A stretch of 64,000 nucleotides of DNA from an uncultured Acetatifactor sp. (lineage in GTDB: Bacteria; Bacillota; Clostridia; Lachnospirales; Lachnospiraceae), in NCBI GenBank assembly GCA_910578185.1, contig CAJTPN010000009.1:62001-126000 (forward strand), in the 5' to 3' direction. Shown here piece after piece: positions 52,177 to 60,831 of the stretch. The notes under the pieces were generated by a model. It was not told the DNA's origin. It saw only the letters and a list, made by a program, of their open reading frames with translations, and ran no database searches. The translations under genes and the position numbers were made by a program. Within the stretch, counting starts at the first letter, position 1; every line of letters starts with the position of its first letter.

Positions 52177-53940
52177 GTGCTGCAGATTATTAAGAAACTC
52201 AAAATATTGCTGGATAAAAAGCAAAAGTATACGATGGTGGGGCTGATGGTTTTGATGGTCATAGGGGCTTTCCTGCAGACTACGGGCGTGGGATTGTTAG
52301 TGCAGGCGGTGAGCGTGATCATTGATCCCGGTTCGGTGGAGAAGAGCGGACTTGTGAGAAGCTTTTATGAGTTCCTTGGCTGCGGCGATTTTGAGAGCTT
52401 TTCCGTAACCGTGATGGTGCTGCTGGTGGTGGTTTATGTGGTGAAGAATTTGTTTCTCTTTGTGCAGCAAAAGCTTACGCTGTCCTTTGTGTATACCAAC
52501 CAATTCAGGACGTCGGAGAGGATGCTGCGCAATTATCTGCGCAGGGGGTATGAATTTTATTTGAATGCGGATACGGCCGTAGTACAGAGGAGCATTACAT
52601 CGGACGTAAACAACATGTATGCTCTAATCCTGGCGCTGCTGCAGCTGATGTCAGACGGTTTCATGTCGTTGTTTGTAGTGGGGTATTGCCTGATGACAAA
52701 CGGCGTCATGACCATACTGCTGGCAGTTTCCATGGTGGTGCTGATGGTTCTGATCAAAAGGACGCTGAAACCGGTCATGTACCGGGCCGGAAAGGATAAC
52801 CAGGATTATTACAGCAGCCTGTTTAAATGGATCTCTCAGACGGTACAGGGGATCAAGGAGGTTAAGATCACTTGTAAGGAGCAATATTTCGTGGAGGAAT
52901 ACCGCAAGTGCGGGAAGGGGTATGTGGGCGCCGTTCAGAGGTACAGCCTGTATAACAATGTCCCAAAGCTGCTTATTGAATCCGTCTGCATTGCGGTGAT
53001 GATGGGATATATGATTGTCTTAACCGTGACGGGAACCTCCACGGAAAATATGCTGGAGGTGCTTTCCACGCTTGCCGCAGCGGCGTTTGTACTATTACCC
53101 GCAGTAAACCGTATTAACAATCAAATCAATTCCATTTCATATTTTGAACCCTTTTTTATGGGAGTCAGCGATAATCTGCAGGAGGAAATCCGGGATAATA
53201 AGGTGGATATGACTTTTGCGGAAGAGGCGCAGGACAAGCTGCCCTTGAGAGATTCCATTGAATTAAAAAATATTGTGTATGCATATCCAAACACGGAAAA
53301 ACTTATATTTGACCATGCGGAACTGACAATACCCATTGGTGCGTCGGTGGGCATCGTAGGAGTGTCCGGCGCGGGAAAAAGCACAATTGTGGATGTTTTG
53401 CTGGGACTTTTGGAGGTCAGAGAGGGAGCGGTTCTGGCGGACGGTGCTGAGGTGAAAACCCGGTATCGGAGCTTTCTGAAGAATATCGGCTATATTCCGC
53501 AGATGATATTTATGTTGGACGATACCATTCGCAGAAATGTGGCGTTCGGTGTGCAGGATGACAAAATTGATGAGGCCAGGGTTTGGGAGGTTTTAAAGGA
53601 AGCACGGCTGGATGACTTTGTGAAAGGGCTGCCGGAAGGACTGGATACCGGCATCGGTGAGCGGGGGATTCGTCTGTCGGGGGGCCAGCGTCAGCGCATC
53701 GGCATTGCCAGGGCGCTGTATTATGATCCGGAGGTACTGATTTTGGATGAGGCTACCTCCGCCCTGGACGGCGATACGGAGAGCGCTATTATGGAGTCCA
53801 TCAACCACCTGCACGGCAGGAAGACCCTGGTGATCATTGCTCACAGGCTTCAGACCATTGAAAAATGCGACCTGGTATATCGGGTGGAGGACGGGAAGAC
53901 CGTGATAGAGCGGGGAGAACGGAAGAAAGAACAGGTTTAA
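52177..53940 (+). CDS. ABC transporter (TMD-ATPase), PglK/MsbA-like flippase candidate
   Basis: 587 residues, one polypeptide with six N-terminal helices and a C-terminal ATPase. Walker A GVSGAGKS at 395-402, LSGGQRQ, and LILDEATSALDGDTE, with the AHRLQT switch. LQTTGVGLLVQA in TM1 recalls PglK/WlaB, which flips lipid-linked oligosaccharides. GTG start with GGAGG six bases before. Between a glycosyltransferase and GT2 genes, so export of a lipid-linked glycan is probable. Unlike the ABC pair at 13848 and 16968 it has no zinc ribbon. Confidence 0.87.
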   Translation: MLQIIKKLKILLDKKQKYTMVGLMVLMVIGAFLQTTGVGLLVQAVSVIIDPGSVEKSGLVRSFYEFLGCGDFESFSVTVMVLLVVVYVVKNLFLFVQQKLTLSFVYTNQFRTSERMLRNYLRRGYEFYLNADTAVVQRSITSDVNNMYALILALLQLMSDGFMSLFVVGYCLMTNGVMTILLAVSMVVLMVLIKRTLKPVMYRAGKDNQDYYSSLFKWISQTVQGIKEVKITCKEQYFVEEYRKCGKGYVGAVQRYSLYNNVPKLLIESVCIAVMMGYMIVLTVTGTSTENMLEVLSTLAAAAFVLLPAVNRINNQINSISYFEPFFMGVSDNLQEEIRDNKVDMTFAEEAQDKLPLRDSIELKNIVYAYPNTEKLIFDHAELTIPIGASVGIVGVSGAGKSTIVDVLLGLLEVREGAVLADGAEVKTRYRSFLKNIGYIPQMIFMLDDTIRRNVAFGVQDDKIDEARVWEVLKEARLDDFVKGLPEGLDTGIGERGIRLSGGQRQRIGIARALYYDPEVLILDEATSALDGDTESAIMESINHLHGRKTLVIIAHRLQTIEKCDLVYRVEDGKTVIERGERKKEQV

Positions 53941-54013
53941 TGTCATTCTTGCCGGAGGCAGGGATAACAGGAAAGGAATCGGTCAGGTGGGAAAGTCTGA
54001 GACGGGGGGAAAG

Positions 54014-55054
54014 ATGCGGCTGAGTATAATTGTGCCGGTGTATAATATGGCGGCGGACGGAAAATTGAACTTCTGTATGGATTCCCTTGTGGGACAGACC
54101 ATTGATGATTATGAGATCATTGCGGTGGACGACGCCTCCACGGATAATTCACTGGAAATATTGCGGGAGTATGAGAACCGGTTTCCAGATAAGGTACGGG
54201 TGCTTACCTATCCGGTGAACAGGCGTCAGGGCGGGGCGAAGAACGAGGGAATGCGGGCCGCCCTGGGAGATTGGATCGGCTTTATCGACAGCGACGACTG
54301 GGTGGCTGCGGATTATTATGAAAAGTTGCTTGGAAAGGCGGAGGAAACCGGTGCGGATCTGGTGGGCTGCGATTATTGTCTGGTGACGGAGCATACCTTT
54401 TGTGCCGATGCAGGCACAGTGGTGCAAAACAATACTATGGATCAGACGGGGGTACTGGATACGGAGGCCCACAGGAAGCTTTTCATGCGGCCCGGCAGTA
54501 TGGTGATCAAAATCTACAAGGCAAGCGTCATAAGGGAAAATCATCTGGACTTTCCAGAGGGGATTTTTTATGAGGATAATTGTGCGGGTTCCATATGGTC
54601 TCTGTATTTCCGGCATTTTGAAAAGGTGGAGGAGCCGTTGTATTTTTATTATCAGCACGGAGGGTCTACCGTACATTATATCACAGAAGAGAAATGCCGG
54701 GATCGGATGCGCGCGGCAGTAATGCTCCATGAGGAATGCCAAGAGAGAGGATTTGCGGATGGCTATCACAGGGAACTTTGCTACCGTTTTGCGGAGCTTT
54801 ATTATGTGATTACATTGTTTTCCTATATGCAGGGAGTGAAGGGCCCCAGGCTGTCCTTTGTGAGAGAACTGCAGAAGGGCGTAGGGGAGCGTTTTCCTGA
54901 CTTTCAGGAAAATCCCTATTACCTGAAAAATACGGGCCGGGAAGAACAGCGGCTGATTGCTCTGCAGGGGAGGACAAACGTTGGCTTTTACCTTTATTAC
55001 AGGCTAAAGATGGCAGTGAGAAAAATCAGAAAGTTACGAGCCGGCCTTTTTTGA
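54014..55054 (+). CDS. Family 2 glycosyltransferase
   Basis: 346 residues, GT-A. IVPVYN, AVDDASTDNS, GGAKNEGMRAA, and the DSDDW metal motif. YHREL...YYV in the C-terminal part is typical of wall/capsule GT2 enzymes. ATG 54014 has GGGGGGAAAG directly before it; the longer GTG start at 53987 is unlikely. Cytosolic. Sugar specificity not readable. Confidence 0.87.
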   Translation: MRLSIIVPVYNMAADGKLNFCMDSLVGQTIDDYEIIAVDDASTDNSLEILREYENRFPDKVRVLTYPVNRRQGGAKNEGMRAALGDWIGFIDSDDWVAADYYEKLLGKAEETGADLVGCDYCLVTEHTFCADAGTVVQNNTMDQTGVLDTEAHRKLFMRPGSMVIKIYKASVIRENHLDFPEGIFYEDNCAGSIWSLYFRHFEKVEEPLYFYYQHGGSTVHYITEEKCRDRMRAAVMLHEECQERGFADGYHRELCYRFAELYYVITLFSYMQGVKGPRLSFVRELQKGVGERFPDFQENPYYLKNTGREEQRLIALQGRTNVGFYLYYRLKMAVRKIRKLRAGLF

Positions 55055-55105
55055 GCATTTACATGTACGGGCAAATGACGGAACTTGTCCCCGGAAAGGA
55101 GTATC

Positions 55106-55828
55106 ATGAAAAAGATAGCGATTATTACGGCCAGGGGAGGGAGCAAGCGGATTCCGCGAAAGAATATCAGGGAATTCTGCGGCAAGCCCATATTGGCCTA
55201 TTCTATAGAGGCTGCGCTGGATGCGGGCGTGTTTGACGTTGTGATGGTGTCTACGGACGATGAAGAGATCGGGCAGGTTGCAAGGCAGTACGGCGCCCAG
55301 GTACCCTTTTACCGCAGCGACGCCACCGCCAACGATTATGCCACCACCAATGATGTATTGTTGGAGGTGTTGGAGGAGTACGGGAAACGGGGAATGGAAT
55401 TTGACATTGCCTGCTGTATCTATCCTACCGCGCCCTTTGTGACGGGGAAGAAGCTTGGGGAGAGCATGGATATCCTGCTTGGAAGCGATGCGGATACTCT
55501 GATTCCTGTGACTGCTTTTTCCTATCCTCCCCAACGGGCCATGTTTATAAGAGAGGGGAGACTGGTATTCGGCTATCCGGAATACATGGACAGCCGTTCT
55601 CAGGATCTGGAGCCTCATTATCACGACGTGGGGCAATTTTATGTGTTTCGGACAGAAAGTTTCCGAAAAAACAGGAAACTTATGAAAGGGAATATCCTTC
55701 CCTATGTGCTTACCGATCTGGAAGTACAGGATATTGACAACGAGACGGACTGGGAGATTGCGGAGATGAAATACCGGCTGATGCGTGAAAAAGAGGCTTT
55801 AGACGCCGGAGAGCACAATGCGCCGTAG
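55106..55828 (+). CDS. pseF: CMP-pseudaminic acid synthetase (pseudaminate cytidylyltransferase)
   Basis: 240 residues. Activates pseudaminic acid with CTP, last cytosolic step. IITARGGSKRIPRKN (CTP loop), STDDEEIG and LEV.DIDNETDWEIAE are characteristic. A CMP-Neu5Ac or CMP-legionaminate synthetase would look similar, but pseB, C, G, H and I nearby favour pseudaminate. ATG 55106 has AAAGGAG before it. Confidence 0.92.
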   Translation: MKKIAIITARGGSKRIPRKNIREFCGKPILAYSIEAALDAGVFDVVMVSTDDEEIGQVARQYGAQVPFYRSDATANDYATTNDVLLEVLEEYGKRGMEFDIACCIYPTAPFVTGKKLGESMDILLGSDADTLIPVTAFSYPPQRAMFIREGRLVFGYPEYMDSRSQDLEPHYHDVGQFYVFRTESFRKNRKLMKGNILPYVLTDLEVQDIDNETDWEIAEMKYRLMREKEALDAGEHNAP

Positions 55829-55861
55829 GCCCATGACGGAACTGGAATGGAGAATAACGAT

Positions 55862-57505
55862 ATGAGTGAGCCTAAGATCGCACTGCTTTCCAATGTAAAT
55901 ATGGATTATGTTATACGGATGCTTGGAAGGCATGTGGATATATTCCGGGCGGAAGGGTATGGTAATGAGTTGGGGGTGCTGCTGAATCCGGCATCGGCTT
56001 ATCATGAGTTCGGGCCGGATATTACGTTTCTGGTGATGGATTTGATGGAGCTGTTGGAGCATGATCTGGAAACAGAGTCTGCAAGGCGCCGGATTCACAG
56101 ATGGTTTGCGGAGTTTGCCGGTGGGCTGGACCCGGAAAAAATCTATTATGTTTCGGATGCGTATTTATGGGGGACGGAGCTTGCCGTACTGGCTGATCCG
56201 GGGAGGAAAGCTGTGCTGGAAGGGCTGTGGCAGAAGGAGCTGGAGGAAATACACAGTGAAAATGTGCGGATATTGCCTCTGCGCCGTCTGATTGAAGCAT
56301 TGGGAGAGGAGAATGCGTTTTCTCTCAAAATGTGGTACATGGGTAAGATATTGATGAGCAACGAGGCCCAGAAGAGGCTGTGCGGGTTAATTTCAGACAG
56401 GGTGAGAATGGAAACGGAAATTCCCAGGAAGGTGCTGCTCTTGGATCTGGATAACACTCTGTGGGGGGGACTTGCAGGGGAAAATGACCATACGCCCGTC
56501 AAACTGTCGGAGGAACAGGCGGGGCTTGCTTATAAGAATTTGCAGCGAGTCATCTTACAGATGCAGCGGCAGGGGGTACTGCTTGGAATTGTCTCCAAGA
56601 ATAACGAGGCGGACGCTATGGAAATATTGGAGAGACACCCCCATATGGTACTGAGACCGGAGGTGTTTGCCGCAAAGCGTATAAACTGGCGGCCAAAGCA
56701 TGAGAATATTATGGAGATAGCCAGGGAACTGAACCTGGGGGAGGATTCCTTTGTGTTTTGGGACGACAATCCGGGAGAAAGACAGTTGGTGAAAGAAATG
56801 CTGCCAGGAGTGGCGGTACCGGATTTCCCGGAGAGACCGGAGGACCTGGCCGTGGCAATGGGGGAAATCTACGGGAAGTATTTTGCAAAGCCTTCCGTCA
56901 CCAGAGAGGATTTGGAAAAGACCGCTCAATATGCGGCAAACGCAGAGCGAAGGAAGCTGCAGGATGGGGCCGGAAGCTTTGAGGCGTATCTGAAAGGGCT
57001 GGAAATCAAAGCGGTGCGGGTAAAACCGGAAGAACATATGGAGAGGCTGACGCAGCTGATGAATAAGACAAATCAGTTTAATCTGACCACAAGGCGATAT
57101 ACGTTGGGGCAGATAGGAGGATTACTGCAGGATAGGGAAAAACGGGTCTATCTGTATCAAATTCTGGATCGCTTTGGAGATAACGGTGTGACAGTGGCGG
57201 CGGTGGCGGACTGCTCGGGAAAGATTCCCGTGCTGACGGATTTGGTGATGAGCTGTCGTGTGATGGGAAAAAATATAGAATTTGCCATCGTGGAGGATAT
57301 TGAAGAAGATCTACAGAGGAGCGGCTATGAGAGGCTGCGCGGCATTTACATTCCAACGGAGAAAAACGCGCCGGCGGCGGATTTTTACCGGAAATTGGGC
57401 TATGAGAAAACGGCGGATGGGGCTTTGGGCAGGGAGGAATACGAACTGTGTCTTGCAGATGCGCCAAAGAGGATGTATTATGTAGAGTATGAGAAGAACT
57501 TCTGA
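55862..57505 (+). CDS. FkbH-like HAD-IIIC family protein
   Basis: 547 residues. The N-terminal SGNH-like region (about 1-185) is followed by the HAD domain with DLDNTLWGG (Asp195, Asp197) and a C-terminal GNAT-like part. FkbH proteins take phosphoglycerate (as 1,3-bisphosphoglycerate) and load a glyceryl group onto an acyl carrier protein. The ACP follows 19 bases on. Inside a pseudaminate locus they may acylate the sugar with a glyceryl- or lactyl-type group; inference. ATG 55862 has GGAG nine bases upstream; the start at 55847 overlaps a repeat motif. Confidence 0.86.
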   Translation: MSEPKIALLSNVNMDYVIRMLGRHVDIFRAEGYGNELGVLLNPASAYHEFGPDITFLVMDLMELLEHDLETESARRRIHRWFAEFAGGLDPEKIYYVSDAYLWGTELAVLADPGRKAVLEGLWQKELEEIHSENVRILPLRRLIEALGEENAFSLKMWYMGKILMSNEAQKRLCGLISDRVRMETEIPRKVLLLDLDNTLWGGLAGENDHTPVKLSEEQAGLAYKNLQRVILQMQRQGVLLGIVSKNNEADAMEILERHPHMVLRPEVFAAKRINWRPKHENIMEIARELNLGEDSFVFWDDNPGERQLVKEMLPGVAVPDFPERPEDLAVAMGEIYGKYFAKPSVTREDLEKTAQYAANAERRKLQDGAGSFEAYLKGLEIKAVRVKPEEHMERLTQLMNKTNQFNLTTRRYTLGQIGGLLQDREKRVYLYQILDRFGDNGVTVAAVADCSGKIPVLTDLVMSCRVMGKNIEFAIVEDIEEDLQRSGYERLRGIYIPTEKNAPAADFYRKLGYEKTADGALGREEYELCLADAPKRMYYVEYEKNF

Positions 57506-57524
57506 GTGGTTTGGAGGTGTGAGA

Positions 57525-57743
57525 ATGAAAGAGAAAATGATTGCGTTGATAGAGGACATCTTAAATGTGCCAGGGGGGACGATCACGGAGGATACGGTGA
57601 TTGGGGACGTAAAAGAATGGGGCTCCCTGGAACATGTGGCGATTATCGGAGAATTGGAAGAAAAATTGGGAATCATAATCCCGCTGGAGGATACATTGGA
57701 GATTACCTCAGTGAAGGAATTGCTGGAGATGGGTACGAGATAG
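57525..57743 (+). CDS. Acyl carrier protein
   Basis: 72 residues. The phosphopantetheine serine is probably Ser34 in WGSLEHV (DSL is GSL here). The rest matches small FkbH-associated ACPs, ending VKELLE. ATG 57525 after GGAGG. The partner of the FkbH-like enzyme just upstream; carries the activated acyl group, which pseH or another transferase could use. Confidence 0.85.
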   Translation: MKEKMIALIEDILNVPGGTITEDTVIGDVKEWGSLEHVAIIGELEEKLGIIIPLEDTLEITSVKELLEMGTR

Positions 57744-57895
57744 GCACAGGCAGAGGAGAACAATGCGCCTCCGGTGCATGACGGAATCGGCTCCTGCTTG
57801 TGGGAACTGGAATAAAAATATAAACAGTTCCGAAACGGAAACGCCCGGGGCATTGCAGTGCAGGGACGGGACATAAAATAAGAGGAGAGCTGGTT

Positions 57896-58474
57896 ATGGG
57901 CGTGACACTGCGGGAGATAGAGGAAAAGGATCTGGAAAGGATCATGAGGTGGCGCATGGATGAGGATGTCACCAGGTATATGAATACCAATCCCACGCTT
58001 ACGCTGGAGGGCCAGAAAGTGTGGCTTCAGAAGATCCGCGGGGATCGGGATGTGAGATATTGGCTGATAGAGGTGGAAAAAGAGCCGGCGGGAGTGATTA
58101 ATCTGACAGGCCTGACCTGCCCGGCGGGAGATCTTGGATGGGGATATTATGTGGGAGAGAGAGGTCTTCGGAGCATGAAAACCGCGTTGTCCCTGGAGAT
58201 GAGCATGTACGACTATGCCTTTGACACACTGAAAAAAAGAGCCGTATACGGGGATGTATTTTCCCTGAACAGGGGAGTGATTCAGCTCCATAAGCTCTGC
58301 GGCTGTGAGATTGTAGAAGAGAAAAAAAATCATGTGTGCAAGGAAGGCGTGTGGTATGATGTGACATATATGGGCATGACTGCAAAACGGTGGTTCCACA
58401 TTCGGGACACGAAAAAATATGAGCATATTTTGTTTCCGGCCAGAGCGGAGGAAGTGGGCGGGCAATTCACATAG
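57896..58474 (+). CDS. pseH: PseH-like sugar N-acetyltransferase (GNAT)
   Basis: 192 residues. LREIEEKDLERIMRWR and M.D.DVTRYM are the normal PseH start; N-terminal GNAT fold with YYVGERG and IQLHKLCGC.IVEE. PseH acetylates UDP-4-amino-4,6-dideoxy-GlcNAc-type sugar at N4, third step. GAGGAGAG before ATG. Given the ACP/FkbH neighbours, the acyl donor could differ from acetyl-CoA; nothing in the sequence proves it. Confidence 0.87.
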   Translation: MGVTLREIEEKDLERIMRWRMDEDVTRYMNTNPTLTLEGQKVWLQKIRGDRDVRYWLIEVEKEPAGVINLTGLTCPAGDLGWGYYVGERGLRSMKTALSLEMSMYDYAFDTLKKRAVYGDVFSLNRGVIQLHKLCGCEIVEEKKNHVCKEGVWYDVTYMGMTAKRWFHIRDTKKYEHILFPARAEEVGGQFT

Positions 58475-58576
58475 ACAGTGGAAGGGCATGTGAGGCAGTT
58501 CACATAGACAAGAAAGGCAATAATGTTGTCCGCACAGGCTTACAATGCTGTTTGCATGGACAGGGAAGGAACGGCT

Positions 58577-59650
58577 ATGAACAAAAAAATACGGATAGGA
58601 AAACACCTTGTTGGGGAGGGGGCTCCGGTCTTTATCGTGGCGGAAATGTCAGCGAATCACAATATGGATTTTGATCGGGCGGTGAAGATTATTCGGGCTG
58701 CAAAAGAAGCGGGTGCGGATGCGGTCAAGATTCAGACATATACGGCGGATTCCATTACGCTGGACTGCGACGATCCTTGCTTTCAGATTACACAGGGTAC
58801 CTTATGGGATGGAATTACACTGCACAAACTGTATGAATCGGCCTATACGCCCTGGGAGTGGCAGCCAAAACTGAAAAAGATTGCGGAGGAGATGGGGCTG
58901 GAATTTTTCTCGTCCCCTTTTGACTTTAGCAGCGTGGACTTTTTAGAGAAGATGGAGGTACCGGCGTATAAGGTTGCATCCTTTGAAATTACGGATATTC
59001 CCTTGATCAGAAAAATTGCGCGGAAGGGGAAGCCTGTAATTTTAGCCACAGGTATCGCCCACATGGCGGATATTGAGCTGGCAATGCGTGCCTGCAGGGA
59101 GGAGGGCAATGAGGATGTGGTGCTGTTAAAGTGCACTTCGGCATACCCCACTCCTTATGAGGCTGTGAACCTGCGAACCATTCCCGCCATGGGGGAGACC
59201 TTCGACTGTGTGGCTGGGTTGTCCGATCATACCATGGGCAGCGCCGTGGCAGGCGCAGGCGTTGCGCTGGGAGCAAAGATGGTGGAAAAACATTTCACGC
59301 TGAGGCGTGGGGACGGGGGCGCAGATTCTGCATTTTCCATGGAGCCGGAGGAGTTTGCCATTATGGTGGATCAAATCCGCAAGATAGAATTGGCGTTGGG
59401 AAAAGTGACATATGATCTGACACCCGCCCAGGAGCGGGAGAGAGAGCATTCCCGTTCCCTGTTTATCGCCAAAGATATGAAAGCGGGAGATATATTTACG
59501 CCTGAGAATCTTCGCAGCGTTCGGCCTGCAAACGGGCTACACACCATGTATTATGAGGAGCTGCTGGGAAAGAAGATTAACAGAGATGCCAAGATGGGGA
59601 CGCCGATGAGCTGGGCGCTTATAGATTTTCAGTCGGAAGGGACGGAGTGA
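58577..59650 (+). CDS. pseI: Pseudaminic acid synthase
   Basis: 357 residues, NeuB family. Condenses 2,4-diacetamido-2,4,6-trideoxy-L-altrose with phosphoenolpyruvate. IVAEMSANHN, GADAVKIQTYTADS, FSSPFD, LKCTSAYP, GLSDHTMG and a C-terminal SAF antifreeze-like domain (RSLFIAKDMKAGD). ATG 58577 has AAGGA nearby; the longer start at 58523 has none. Neighbour pseG supports pseudaminate over sialic or legionaminic acid. Confidence 0.94.
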   Translation: MNKKIRIGKHLVGEGAPVFIVAEMSANHNMDFDRAVKIIRAAKEAGADAVKIQTYTADSITLDCDDPCFQITQGTLWDGITLHKLYESAYTPWEWQPKLKKIAEEMGLEFFSSPFDFSSVDFLEKMEVPAYKVASFEITDIPLIRKIARKGKPVILATGIAHMADIELAMRACREEGNEDVVLLKCTSAYPTPYEAVNLRTIPAMGETFDCVAGLSDHTMGSAVAGAGVALGAKMVEKHFTLRRGDGGADSAFSMEPEEFAIMVDQIRKIELALGKVTYDLTPAQEREREHSRSLFIAKDMKAGDIFTPENLRSVRPANGLHTMYYEELLGKKINRDAKMGTPMSWALIDFQSEGTE

Positions 59651-59670
59651 TCGGCTTTGGGAGGCAATTC

Positions 59671-60831
59671 ATGTATTTGATTCGTGCGGACGGCAATGCC
59701 CGGATAGGTGCGGGACATCTGATGCGATGTATGGCGATTGGGGAGGAACTGGCGCGGCTGCAGGGAAGAGAGGCAGTCTGCTTTGTGTGCGCCGACCATC
59801 AGTCCGCCGCCCTTGCAGGGGAACATGGCTTTCAGAGTCGTGTCCTTGGAACCGATTACCGGAATATGGAGTCGGAGCTGCCGCTTTGGCAGAGGATGGT
59901 ATCGGAGCCTGCAGGCGGGGAGGATGAAAGACGTCCAGTGCTTGTGATTGACAGTTATCATGTGACAGATTGGTATCTGGAGGCACTGGGGCAGTACGGA
60001 GCTGTGGTTTTGATGGACGACATGGGGGAGCATTGCTATCCTGTGGATTGTGTGGTCAATTACAATGCGCAGGCGTCCCTGGAAGCTTATGAGAGGCTCT
60101 ATCAGGGGCGTGGGACAAGGCTGCTGATCGGAAGCCGCTATGTGCCGCTGCGGCAGTTTGCGGAGGGGCCGGATCAGTGGGCCTGTGGAGTTTCGGAGGC
60201 GCCGGATGGGGCGGCCTGTGGTCAGGGGGAAAAAGTTCCAGATCAGTGGGTCTGTGGCGGTGTTTCGGAGGCGCCGGTATACTGTAGGCCCGTGGTTCGG
60301 AATGTGCTGATTACTACGGGGGGCGGGGACAGTGAGAATATAGCGGGAGAAATTTTGAAGAAATTATATTCGGATAAGCTGGTGTTCCACTTGGTCATAG
60401 GGCAGTTTCATCCGCGATTTCAGGAGATGAAGCATTTGGAATCAATTTATGGCAATATTTTCGTCCATGTAAATGTGTCGGATATGGCGGGGCTTATGCG
60501 GACTTGTGATTTGGCGGTGACGGCAGGAGGTTCCACTATTTATGAACTGGCGGCGGTGGGAGTGCCTTTTATTTGTTTTTCCTATGCCAGGAATCAGGAG
60601 CCGCTGACGGAATATATCGGCAGGAAAGACATCGCTGGATTTGCAGGCCCTTGGCATAGATCGCCGGAGAAGACTATGGAGCGGATCGCAACTCTTTTTG
60701 ATGAGCTGACTGGCAGCAAAAGGAGGAGGGAGACTTATGTGCGAAGAGAAAGAGCCATGACGGACGGACTGGGGGCCGAGAGACTGGCAAAGGCATTGGC
60801 GGAAGGGGGGAACCGTTATGAAAAAAGCTAG
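59671..60831 (+). CDS. pseG: UDP-2,4-diacetamido-2,4,6-trideoxy-beta-L-altropyranose hydrolase
   Basis: 386 residues, GT-B fold. Removes UDP before the PseI step. RADGNARIGAGHLMRC at the start with catalytic-type His, VLITTGGGDSENIAGE, and VTAGGSTIYELAAVGVP are diagnostic. ATG 59671 follows GGGAGG. Odd: the central linker carries an in-frame partial duplication, with PDQW.CG..SEAP occurring twice 69 bases apart (60172 and 60241), a short insert not seen in usual PseG. It overlaps the next gene by 14 bases. Confidence 0.93.
   Translation: MYLIRADGNARIGAGHLMRCMAIGEELARLQGREAVCFVCADHQSAALAGEHGFQSRVLGTDYRNMESELPLWQRMVSEPAGGEDERRPVLVIDSYHVTDWYLEALGQYGAVVLMDDMGEHCYPVDCVVNYNAQASLEAYERLYQGRGTRLLIGSRYVPLRQFAEGPDQWACGVSEAPDGAACGQGEKVPDQWVCGGVSEAPVYCRPVVRNVLITTGGGDSENIAGEILKKLYSDKLVFHLVIGQFHPRFQEMKHLESIYGNIFVHVNVSDMAGLMRTCDLAVTAGGSTIYELAAVGVPFICFSYARNQEPLTEYIGRKDIAGFAGPWHRSPEKTMERIATLFDELTGSKRRRETYVRRERAMTDGLGAERLAKALAEGGNRYEKS
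60172..60277 (+). repeat. In-frame imperfect tandem repeat inside pseG
   Basis: A unit of about 34 bases starting GATCAGTGGG recurs at 60241-60277 after its first copy at 60172-60205, offset 69 bases (23 codons). It adds a Gly/Cys-rich segment between the two Rossmann domains. Confidence 0.8.

Noticed and set aside
57311..58606. 431-residue open frame on the minus strand
   Set aside because: It runs antisense across pseudaminate genes with clear family motifs; its product is Pro/Cys/His-rich without any motif.
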